A stretch of 64,000 nucleotides of DNA from Planktothricoides raciborskii GIHE-MW2 (GTDB lineage Bacteria > Cyanobacteriota > Cyanobacteriia > Cyanobacteriales > Laspinemataceae): the NCBI RefSeq assembly GCF_040564635.1, contig NZ_CP159837.1, forward strand, positions 5,443,001-5,507,000, given 5' to 3'. Shown piece by piece: positions 55,524 through 64,000 of this stretch (its first letter is position 1; the number at the start of each line of letters is the position of its first letter). The notes below the pieces were generated by a model. The model searched no databases, was not told where the DNA came from, and was given only the letters and a program-made list of their open reading frames with translations. Both the position numbers and the translations under genes were made by a program.

Positions 55524-58500
55524 CTACACCATTAAGGTGAAATCAGCGCTATCAATCAAACTAACATCAACACCCGTTAATGTGGCTAACAATTCATTGC
55601 CACGGGCTATTAAAGTATTCCCATTACTGCCAGTAATACTTAACTGGTCAAAGGTTAAACTACCGGCTAATCCAATTAGGTCAATACCATTAGTAAAGTC
55701 CAGAATTGTATCAGAACTAAAACCGGATTGCAGGACAAAATAATCTTTGTCTGCATTACCAATTAGGGTATCATCGCCTTCATCTCCATAGAGGAAATCT
55801 TCACCATCTCCTCCCCAGAGGAAATCATTCCCTTCGCCGCCATAAACCACATCATTATCGGCATTTCCGGTCAGGCTATCATTGCCTTTATCCCCATATA
55901 AAATATCAGCGCCCGCATCACCATGAATTAGGTCATCACCCTGACCACCACGGGCAGTATCACCCCCATTGCCACCGAAAATGGAGTCATCTCCCGCATG
56001 GCCATGCAGGAAATCATTGCCATCTTTTCCGAATAGCAAATCACCGGCATCACTAGCGACTGAACCAGGGCTAGATGAGCCCCCAAATAATTTGTCATCA
56101 CCTAAATCACCAATCAAGGTATCGCTACCTAAATCGCCATAGATTAAGTCATCATTTTGACCACCCATTGCTAAATCATTGCCTTGACCACCATAGATAA
56201 TGTCTTTACCTTGATTACCCAGCAATAAATCTGCCCCTTGGTTGCCATAAAGTTCATCATCCCCATCATTACCAAATAGGGCATCTCGTCCGGGCAAACC
56301 ACGGATAACATCATTACCACCCTGACCACTAATTACATCATCATTAGGTGTGCCATCAATATTATCTGCACTATCTGTTCCTACGGCAGTAAAGGAAATA
56401 TTGACTACATCAATAGTGGGTTCAGGAGGACTTGGTGGTGGTTCGGGTAAAGTAGTATTATTTTGGCTATTATTATTGCTAATTTCTGAGGGCAAAATAC
56501 TGCTCAGACCCATGAAAGGCGGAAGGGGAGAAACAGGGAATAGACCGCTGCTACCCGTTGTGCCACCCGTTGTGCCACCCGTTGTGCCACCCGTTGTGCC
56601 ACCCGTTGTATCACCCGTTGTGCCACCCGTTGTGCCACCCGTTGTGCCACCCGTTGTGCCACCCGTTGTGCCACCCGTTGTGCCACCCGTTGTGCCACCC
56701 GTTGTGCCACCCGTTGTGCCACCCGTTGTATCACCCGTTGTGCCACCCGTTGTGCCACCCGTTGTGCCACCCGTTGTGCCACCCGTTGTGCCACCCGTTG
56801 TATCACCCGTTGTGCCACCCGTTGTGCCACCCGTTGCGGACGTAGTAGCTGTTCGGGTTAACTGAGTAGCGGCAATATTATTATTGCCAGCGATATCCGT
56901 AGCTTTGGCTGCGGCAACATCTACGGTGACATTACCATCAGCCGTGGGAGTGACATCAAAGGTGTAAGTTTTGGCATCAACAGCTTTAAAATTACCAGCA
57001 GTTCCGTTGCTTACCGTAATATCGGAGATATCAAAGCCAGTAGCAGCTTCACTGAATGTGGCAGTAACCGTAAATAACCCATTTACGGTAGTAGCAGAAG
57101 TGGAACTTAACGCAACTGTTGGGGCAGTCTTATCAAAGGTGACACTACTATTGTTAGTTGTAGCTGTTACTGCCGTTCCCGCATTGCCGGCTGCATCGAT
57201 GACACCTGTTAAGTCAATATTAATCCCCTGTAACCCTTCGGTGTCGGCGTTAGTCAGAGTATAAGTGGCGGTGTAGTTGTTCCCGCTATTGGTGACTGTG
57301 GCAGTTTTACCGCCAATAGTGACTGCGGGAGTGCCACCGAGGGTTTCCGAAGCAGTAAAAGTAACTGTTGCCACATCCCCAACTTTGGCTAATGCATTGT
57401 TGGCATTATTGGATGCAATGGCTACTGAAGATAAGGTGGGGACAGTCTTATCAAAGGTGACACTACTGGAGTCGGTAGTAGCTGTTACTGCCGTTCCCGC
57501 ATTGCCCGCAGCATCCGTAAAGGTAATATTAATCGGTAAATTTCCTTCGGTATCTGCGGTTTGCAGGGTATAAGTGGCGGTGTAGTTATTCCCACCTGTA
57601 TTTGTCACTGTGGCAGTTTTACCGCCAATAGTGACTGCGGGTGTGCCACTGAGGGTTTCCGAAGCAGTAAAAGTAACTGTTGCCACATCCCCAACTTTGG
57701 CTAATGCATTGTTGGCATTGTTGGATGCAATGGCTACTGAAGATAAGCTGGGGACAGTCTTATCAAAGGTGACACTACTGGAGTCGGTAGTAGCTGTTAC
57801 TGCCGTTCCCGCATTGCCCGCAGCATCCGTAAAGGTAATATTAATCGGTAAATTTCCTTCGGTATCTGCGGCTTGCAGGGTATAAGTGGCGGTGTAGTTA
57901 TTCCCGCTATTGGTGACTGTGGCGGCTTGACCACCAATAGTCACCGTAGGCAACCCACCGAGAGTTTCCGAAGCAGTAAAAGTAACTGTTGCCACATCCC
58001 CAACTTTGGCTAATGCATTGTTGGCATTGTTGGATGCAATGGCTACTGAAGATAAGGTGGGGACAGTCTGATCAAAGGTGACACTACTATTGTTAGTTGT
58101 AGCTGTTACTGCCGTTCCCGCATTGCCCGCAGCATCCGTAAAGGTAATATTAATCGGTAAATTTCCTTCGGTATCTGCGGCTTGCAGGGTATAAGTGGCG
58201 GTGTAGTTATTCCCGCTATTGGTGACTGTGGCGGCTTGACCACCAATAGTCACCGTAGGCAACCCACCGAGAGTTTCCGAAGCAGTAAAAGTAACTGTTG
58301 CCACATCCCCAACTTTGGCTAATGCATTGTTGGCATTATTGGATGCAATGGCTACTGAAGATAAGGTGGGGACAGTCTTATCAAAGGTGACACTACTATT
58401 GTTAGTTGTAGCTGTTACTGCCGTTCCCGCATTGCCCGCAGCATCCGTAAAGGTAATATTAATCGGTAAATTTCCTTCGGTATCTGCGGCTTGCAGGGTA

Positions 58501-60767
58501 TAAGTGGCGGTGTAGTTATTCCCGCTATTGGTGACTGTGGCGGCTTGACCACCAATAGTCACCGTAGGCAACCCACCGAGAGTTTCCGAAGCAGTAAAAG
58601 TAACTGTTGCCACATCCCCAACTTTGGCTAATGCATTGTTGGCATTATTAGAAGCAATGGCTACTGAAGATAAGGTGGGGGCAATGCCATCAATAACTAT
58701 GGCTTTGCTGCCACCGAGGGAGTTGGCTGTACCCACGGCGGGGAGGGTTAAGATGGCATCAATCGTCAAGTTATCTTTAATCGTTCCGCCATTTAGTTCT
58801 AAGGCAGTGGTGCTGAGGTATTCCAAGTTCGTAGAACTATCCCCAGCTTGCACTACATAGTTAAAAGTGAGGGTAGTACCGCCACTATTACTAGCATAAG
58901 TAGCATATTGGTCGGTGGTGCCGGTTTCTAGCTGGAGGCGGGGGGTGCCTGTTACTGTAACAGCCGCATCAAAGGTGACAGTGATGGCAATGGTATCACC
59001 GGCTTTGTAGCTACCATCAGCAGTGGCGGTGACTGAGGTAATTTTGGGGGGATTGTTTAGCAGGACTGAGACGTTGCCGCTGCCAAAGTTCGCTACCGCT
59101 AAGTCGTTTACTTTGCCATCATTGTCAAAGTCTCCTACGGTGACGGAATACGGACGGATTCCCACAGCAAAGGTGGTTTGGGGGCTGAAACCGCCACTGC
59201 CGTTCCCTAACAGGACTGAGACGTTGTTGCTGTTGCTGTTACGGTTCGCTACCGCTAAGTCCTGTTTTTTATCGCCGTTAAAGTCTCCTACGGTGACGGA
59301 CTGCGGATTGCTTCCCACAGCAAAGGTGGTTTGGGCGCTGAAACCGCCACTGCCGTCCCCTAACAGGACTGAGACGTTGTTGCTGTCACGGTTCGCTACC
59401 GCTAAGTCCTGTTTTTTATCGCCGTTAAAGTCTCCTACGGTGACGGACTGCGGATTGCTTCCCACAGCAAAGGTGGTTTGGGCGCTGAAGCCGCCACTGC
59501 CGTTCCCTAACAGGACTGAGACGTTGTTGCTGAAACGGTTCGCTACCGCCAAGTCCTGATTGTTATCGTTGTTAAAGTCTCCTACGGTGACGGAAGCCGG
59601 AGCGCTTCCCGCAGCAAAAATGGTTTGGGTGCTGAAGCCGCCACTGCCGTCCCCTAACAGGACTGAGACGTTGTCGCTGCCACTGTTCGCTACCGCTAAG
59701 TCGTTTACTTTGCCATCGCCGTTAAAGTCTCCTACGGTGACGGACTGCGGATTGCTTCCCACAGCAAAGGTGGTTTGGGCGCTGAAGCCGCCACTGCCGT
59801 CCCCTAACAGGACTGAGACGTTGGCGCTGCCAAAGTTCGCTACCGCCAAGTCCTGATTTTTATCGCCGTTAAAGTCTCCTACGGTGACGGAAAACGAATA
59901 TCTTCCCGCAGCAAAGGTGGTTTGGGTGCTGAAGCCGCCACTGCCGTCCCCTAACAGGACTGAGACGTTGTCGCTGTTACGGTTCGCTACCGCCAAGTCC
60001 TGATTGTTATCGCCGTTAAAGTCTCCTACGGTGACGGAACGCGGACTGAGTCCCGCAGCAAAGGTTTGGCGGCTGAAACCGAGGGTGTGGGGGTAGGTGG
60101 TGAGGGTGTGGGGGGAGAGGGGGGAGGGGGAGCCGCCATCGAGCAGGGGAGCAGCGGTTCGGCTTCGCTCACCGACCGGGGGGCAGGGGTGAATTTGTTG
60201 CAGTTCCCAGGTGCCGCCTAATGCGGTGTTGCCGGTGAGGTGGGGGTTGGCGTAGATTGAGGTTTGGGTGATGTGATGTAGTTTTTGCAGGAATTCTGCC
60301 CCGGCATCACCGGCAGCTACTTGACATCCATATATATATAGATGGGCGATGTGCCACTTTTGCAGTTGGGAGCGATATTTTTCTAGGTTGCCCAGTTCTA
60401 GGGTGCTGTTGCCTAGGTAGAGGGTTCCCGGTGACCCGTGGGAGATTAGGTGCAGAGAAAGAGGAGAGAGAGAAGAGGGGGAAGAGGAGGGATGAGGGGG
60501 AAGAGAAAAGATACTCTCTTTTCTCTCTCCTCTCCCCTCTTTTCTCTCTTCAAGGATTTCATTGATTTGCTCGACACCATTCCGGTTGGGGTCAAGGATA
60601 TGGACAAAGGTGGCCGGTTTGACTCCGGCAGCGAGACTTTGATAGTCGGATACGGTGGGGTCAATGATGACCAATTCGCGCCGCTGTCCACCTTAGTGGA
60701 CAGCGGCGCCCGGGCCATATTTTTCCTGGGATGAGTTGGGGTTGGTGATGTGATTGATTGTAGGCAT
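55524..60767 (-). CDS. Giant secreted DUF4347-FG-GAP-Ig-RTX protein (paralogue 2, early in-frame TAA)
   Basis: Same architecture as the gene at 45803-49882 but expanded: DUF4347, seven FG-GAP repeats, five Ig-like repeats of about 103 residues, a Thr-Gly linker (GGTTGGTT, about 23 units) and a C-terminal RTX block. The corresponding ATG is at 60767, but codon 25 is TAA (60695-60693), inside a hairpin loop. The remaining frame stays open for 1716 codons from a TTG at 60674. It is intact otherwise, with no frameshift, so it may be switched off, use an alternative start, or be newly broken. Likely product as in paralogue 1: type I-secreted calcium-binding surface protein. Upstream DNA to 62174 is a copy of that upstream of paralogue 1. 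Confidence 0.75.
56557..56832 (-). repeat. About 23 tandem 12-bp units (GGTT linker)
   Basis: On the coding strand each unit encodes GGTT, with GDTT variants at units 3, 9 and 19. The length is a multiple of three, so copy changes do not break the frame. It encodes the flexible linker between the Ig-like and RTX regions of paralogue 2. Paralogue 1 has a short linker (EPPVDEPPV) at the same place. Confidence 0.95.
57131..58690 (-). repeat. Five tandem Ig-like repeats of 309-312 bp in paralogue 2
   Basis: Five units of about 103 codons ([20 protein letters not shown] start; [18 protein letters not shown] core; [12 protein letters not shown] end), spaced 309, 309, 309 and 312 bp. The middle units are nearly identical at the nucleotide level; the outermost are diverged. 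Paralogue 1 has one such unit. Confidence 0.95.
60678..60709 (-). promoter_or_regulatory. Start-proximal hairpin, loop orientation TAAG (frame stopped)
   Basis: A 14-bp stem GCGCCGCTGTCCAC / GTGGACAGCGGCGC with loop TAAG on the coding strand, giving CAC TAA. Relative to the copy at 49790-49821 the loop is reversed, and one stem pair is C-G there and T-A here on both sides. Confidence 0.9.
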
Positions 60768-60850
60768 GACTGATGTATCTTTAACTAATTTGAACGCGCC
60801 TTGTGAGGCATAAGAGCCATAAATTTATTTAGCCAAGACACACCCTGATA

Positions 60851-60878
60851 TATATATAAGGAGTTTGTTGTATGTCAA
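60851..60878 (-). promoter_or_regulatory. Candidate promoter of paralogue 2 with longer TA tract
   Basis: Minus-strand TTGACA (60878-60873), 16-nt spacer, TATATA (60856-60851). The TA tract here is longer by two dinucleotides than in the copy at 49962, changing the candidate -10. Confidence 0.4.
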
Positions 60879-60955
60879 TTTATTTGACAAAGCTCCTCTG
60901 GAATAAGCTATTTAAATTTATAGCAGGTTTTTCTGATTACATCAAGAATCTTTGA
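60872..60955 (+). CDS. 27-codon ORF: cationic amphipathic peptide, copy 2
   Basis: The nucleotide sequence is identical to 49983-50066, with the same AAGGAG Shine-Dalgarno and the same potential hairpin over it. See copy 1 for the peptide features. Because both flanks were duplicated, identity of the two copies is not independent evidence of selection. Confidence 0.5.
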   Translation: MSIYLTKLLWNKLFKFIAGFSDYIKNL

Positions 60956-61152
60956 TAATTTTTTTTTCATCCAGTATCGCGGTTCGTTCAAAAGTATCTC
61001 AGCGGCTTATATTGACTTGTCAGGAGGAGCAAAAGTCTTTATTTACAAAGCGTTATAGCTATTCATAGCTTAATATTTATTAAGTTTTATTTTTCGCTTT
61101 TAGGTGATTTTACGATGAATTTTGTTCACTTCGAGGGACGGTGAAGCACCAG

Positions 61153-61320
61153 TATTTAGGAGAGGAAACAATAGGTTACAATAGGGAACAATATGGATCA
61201 TTAGAGGTGACAATAGAGGTAACTATAGGTATCATTAGAGAGAACAATAGGGAACAATATGGATCATTAGAGGTGACAATAGAGGGAACAATAGGGATGA
61301 TTAGAGGTGACAATAGGGAA
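61153..61320 (+). repeat. Purine-rich GGGAACAATA tandem block, copy 2
   Basis: Related to 50263-50430, with substitutions and unit shuffling; upstream of paralogue 2. Confidence 0.8.
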
Positions 61321-61446
61321 TAGAAAAGATAAAAAAGAACTGTCCGGTTTTTATGGCTTATTTTAATTAGATTGGCAACGGGCTGGCAGGGGTATTGGTG
61401 ACTACTTTATGTATGATATGTTGTCAATACGTTATATACTCTAAAT

Positions 61447-62174
61447 AAGAAACCGGGTTTCTTGGTTAGCTGCGGGGAATAAGAAACCCGGTTTCTGGGT
61501 TAGCTGCGAGGAATAAGAAACCCGGTTTCTGGGTGGTCTGCGGGGATTAAGAAACCGGGTTTCTTGTTGGGATTTAACAGTAGGGGCGAATGGCCATTCG
61601 CCCCTACATTTTCACCAAAGAAACCCGGTTTCTGGGTGGTCTGCGGGGACTAAGAAACCGGGTTTCTTTTTTGGATTCCACAGATAACTGTGATATGCCG
61701 AAAAGAAACCCGGTTTCTGGGTTAGCTGCGGGGATTAAGAAACCCGGTTTCTGGGTTATCTGCGAGGAATAAGAAACCGGGTTTCTTGTTGGGATTTAAC
61801 AGTAGGGGCGAATGGCCATTCGCCCCTACATTTTCACCAAAGAAACCCGGTTTCTGGGTGGTCTGCGAGGACTAAGAAACCGGGTTTCTGTCGTGAAACC
61901 TAAAGATAACTGTGATATGCCGATAAGAAACCCGGTTTCTGGGTGGTCTGTAGGGGCGAATGGCCATTCGCCCCTACATTTTCACCAAAGAAACCCGGTT
62001 TCTGGGTGGTCTGCGGGGACTAAGAAACCGGGTTTCTGTCGTGAAACCTAAAGATAACTGTGATATGCCGATAAGAAACCCGGTTTCTGGGTGGTCTGCG
62101 GGGATTAAGAAACCGGGTTTCTGGGTTGGATGCCAAAGATAACTGTGATATGCCGAAAAGAAACCCGGTTTCTG
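61447..62174. repeat. Array of 17 GAAACCSGGTTTC palindromes with spacers, array 2
   Basis: Seventeen copies of the same palindrome as in array 1 with the same spacer types, and three 28-bp palindromes (61580, 61802, 61950). The order of units differs from array 1, so unit gain, loss or conversion has occurred since duplication. Confidence 0.95.
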
Positions 62175-62184
62175 GGTTATTTCC

Positions 62185-62553
62185 CCAAACCTCCAGAAGG
62201 AATATCCCCGGCAAAATTTGTTCCTGACCGGGCAATAAAACCTCTGAAAACCGATGCGTTAGACAATGCAAAATCCCCAGGGTGGTCAAGATAGCCACGG
62301 ACTGAGATTGATGACCATCTCGCCATATCTAAATTTTGAATTGGCCTCGACCGTGTATCAGAATGCTTTCTGTTTGGCCAAAGTCAGACCGATCGCCATC
62401 TGAATCATACCAAGAATCATGCCAAGAGAGTCTGTCTCGGTTCTGGCGATCGCTAACATAAGTGCAAATTCCATCGCCGGATGAAAGCAAACCACTGGCC
62501 TTAACACACCATAACTGGGGGTTTTCCATTGTCCACAACCAGCCATCTATCAC
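62185..62553 (-). pseudogene. Possible degraded small gene, in-frame TAG
   Basis: The minus-strand frame reads from about 62553 (MIDGWLWTMENPQLWCVKAS) through ILIHGRGQFKI to TAG at 62329-62331, then in the same frame IWRDGHQSQSVAILTTLGIL and FSEVLLPGQEQILPGIFLL, before running into the palindrome array. I do not recognise a family. The hydrophobic/polar pattern across the stop looks protein-like but support is weak. Confidence 0.25.
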
Positions 62554-62581
62554 CCGTAGTTGCTGCCGGAGAATGGTTTTT

Positions 62582-64000
62582 ATGTATCAATTAGTATCAA
62601 ATTCCTCATTTAATGAATTAATCGCGGAGCGGTATCAAGTTATAGAAGTATTAAAAAAAGATGGCTGTCTTCAGTCGGTATTAGCTGAAGATACTCAGGA
62701 TGCAGGCCACCGCAAATATTTAATTAAATGCTTAATTAAACAGCATTTAAACCAAGATATTTTGGCAGTGACAAAATTACACGAAACAAAATCATTAAAA
62801 TCGCTCAAACGCCAGTTCAACAGAGAAGCAGAAATCCTCTATAAACTAAGCGATTGCCGTAGTATTCCGCAAATTTTAGCCTGCTTTAAAGAACAGCAAA
62901 ACTATTATTTGGTGCAAGAGTTTATTGAGGGAACAGCACTCACGGAGGAATTTCCTATTGGCAAACGGGACACGAAGCGATGGACAGAAAAACAATGCCT
63001 GGAAATGCTCCAAGAAGTCTTGGGTATTTTGGAAATCATCCATGAACATAGTGCGATTCACTGCAATTTAAATCCGAATAATTTAATCAGACGAGCTTCA
63101 GACAGAAGCTTAGTTCTGATTAATTTTGGGGCGGTGCAGCCAGTCCGTTCGCTTACGGATCGCAGAAAACTTTCGCTCACAGTGCCGATGGGTACATTTG
63201 GATATTTACCCCCGGAACAACTGACTAACTATCCTCAACCCAATAGTGACCTCTATTCTTTAGGTTTAATTGCCATTGAAGCATTGACCGGAGTGCATCC
63301 AGGACAATTAAAGGTCAATGGTTATACTGGGGAAATTTGCTGGCAGGAAGAATTACTAGGGCCGGTGAGTGAAGACTTGGTGAACATTCTGAATTTGATG
63401 GTGCTAAATCAGTATCAACAGCGCTATCAATCGGTTATCGAAGTAAAGCAGGCGATCGCCTCATTACTCTGTCCAGAGAAACAACCTTTAGTCCTAGATG
63501 CGACGGAAGTTGCCCCCACCCTGGAGATAGCTGGGGAAGGGGAAACCGAAACCCCCAGCACCGATGAGCATTCCCAGTCCGTCACCGAAACTGCGACCCA
63601 GGAGGCGATCGGCGAAATCCCCTCTGTAGAGAATCGCATCCCTGAAGAATCCTTATTAAAAGAAAACACAGAAACTCAGGCGGAAAATCCCTCAGAAAAT
63701 CTCCCGGAAAATCTTCCGGAAAATCTTCCGGAAAATCTCCCGGAAAATATCATCGATTTGTCTGCCCAGAAAACCCTCAGCCCTGGGAAAAAATACGGTG
63801 CTTATTTTTTCCTCGTGATTTTTATGATCGCGAGCATTATTACTAATAGTCTGATTGGCTGCCTTGGACTGATTCAGTTATTCAAAATTCTGCCATCGGA
63901 TCTCGGCTTTGAAAGCTTTACTCGCGCCCAAGAACTGTATCAAAGTGGAGATTTAACACAGGCGATCGCCCTAGCCCAATCAGTCCGCTGGGATAGTTCC
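62582..64000 (+). CDS. Membrane-anchored Ser/Thr kinase-like protein, probable pseudokinase (3' end cut by window)
   Basis: The frame is open from ATG 62582 (GGAG about 10 nt upstream) to the window end, 473 codons. A protein-kinase domain covers residues about 18-295. LIKCLIK near residue 51 supplies a Lys; QEFIEGTALTE is the hinge; GTFGYLPPEQL and SDLYSLGLIAIEALTG are the APE and DxxSLG motifs. Key catalytic residues are changed: the HRD motif reads IHCNLNPNNL (Asp to Asn, Arg to Cys) and DFG reads INFGAV (Asp to Asn). An acidic Ser/Thr/Pro linker with four PENL repeats (about 370-385) and one membrane helix (YFFLVIFMIASIITNSL near 405) follow, then a start of TPR-like sequence (FTRAQELYQSGDLTQAI). 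Probably a regulatory scaffold rather than an active kinase. Confidence 0.82.
   Translation, partial: MYQLVSNSSFNELIAERYQVIEVLKKDGCLQSVLAEDTQDAGHRKYLIKCLIKQHLNQDILAVTKLHETKSLKSLKRQFNREAEILYKLSDCRSIPQILACFKEQQNYYLVQEFIEGTALTEEFPIGKRDTKRWTEKQCLEMLQEVLGILEIIHEHSAIHCNLNPNNLIRRASDRSLVLINFGAVQPVRSLTDRRKLSLTVPMGTFGYLPPEQLTNYPQPNSDLYSLGLIAIEALTGVHPGQLKVNGYTGEICWQEELLGPVSEDLVNILNLMVLNQYQQRYQSVIEVKQAIASLLCPEKQPLVLDATEVAPTLEIAGEGETETPSTDEHSQSVTETATQEAIGEIPSVENRIPEESLLKENTETQAENPSENLPENLPENLPENLPENIIDLSAQKTLSPGKKYGAYFFLVIFMIASIITNSLIGCLGLIQLFKILPSDLGFESFTRAQELYQSGDLTQAIALAQSVRWDSS

Noticed and set aside
56350-56865. Several long frames on both strands (VVPP, HPLC and QRVA repeats)
   Set aside because: By-products of the 12-bp tandem linker of the minus-strand giant gene; a multiple-of-three unit keeps all frames open.
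1-64000. tRNA and rRNA genes
   Set aside because: No cloverleaf-compatible GGTTCGAATCC-type segments or rRNA conserved stretches were noticed on either strand. A covariance-model scan would be needed to be certain.

Overview
The window reads as chromosome of a filamentous, probably non-heterocystous (Oscillatoriales-type) cyanobacterium. The clues are very frequent HIP1 octamers (GCGATCGC), a PcxA proton-extrusion protein, short heptanucleotide tandem arrays, and cyanobacterial versions of RNase Z, SppA, TatC, SpoIID and a ParA/coiled-coil pair. I see no rRNA, tRNA, CRISPR array, intact prophage or intact transposon.

Layout. 0-8 kb: partial methyltransferase, serS, a TSUP exporter, argS, an Ntn amide hydrolase and a SelD-associated FAD oxidoreductase. 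8-12 kb: a decayed IS200/IS605 tnpB, a RusA-like remnant and sppA. 12-25 kb: two-component kinases, tatC, a ParA plus coiled-coil operon that fits McdAB carboxysome positioning, lptC with a LabA-like NYN gene, and metG. 25-34 kb: an alpha/beta hydrolase, a broken TPR-glycosyltransferase gene, a DUF1537 sugar-acid kinase, an RTX/Calx-beta protein and a four-repeat Nif11-like reading frame with four in-frame stops. 34-46 kb: SpoIID, RNase Z, cobU, a surface-polysaccharide cluster (two GT2 enzymes and an acetyltransferase), pcxA and an AddB/UvrD-like protein. 46-62 kb: two giant paralogous secreted proteins (DUF4347, FG-GAP, Ig-like, RTX), duplicated together with about 1.4 kb of upstream DNA, on either side of a TPR/OGT-like glycosyltransferase and a Uma2 nuclease. 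The window ends inside a membrane-anchored probable pseudokinase.

Three things stand out. (1) In the two giant paralogues a 14-bp-stem hairpin near the start codon carries its 4-nt loop in opposite orientation. One orientation keeps the frame open and the other puts in a TAA stop, and the stems show a compensatory base change. (2) Just upstream of each paralogue, on the opposite strand, is a 27-codon ORF with a strong Shine-Dalgarno that may be hidden in a hairpin. It encodes a cationic amphipathic peptide resembling type I toxins. (3) One palindromic repeat family (core GAAACCCGGTTTC) occurs as doublets, as 17-19-copy arrays and, in frame, inside pcxA. Other intergenic palindromes and tandem repeats also sit inside coding genes, so this genome appears to tolerate repeat-encoded protein segments.

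Several reading frames are interrupted by in-frame stops (tnpB, TPR-GT61, Nif11-like, second DUF4347 gene). Decay is the simplest explanation, but the Nif11-like frame has no frameshift. All functional calls come from reading the sequence; no database search was possible.
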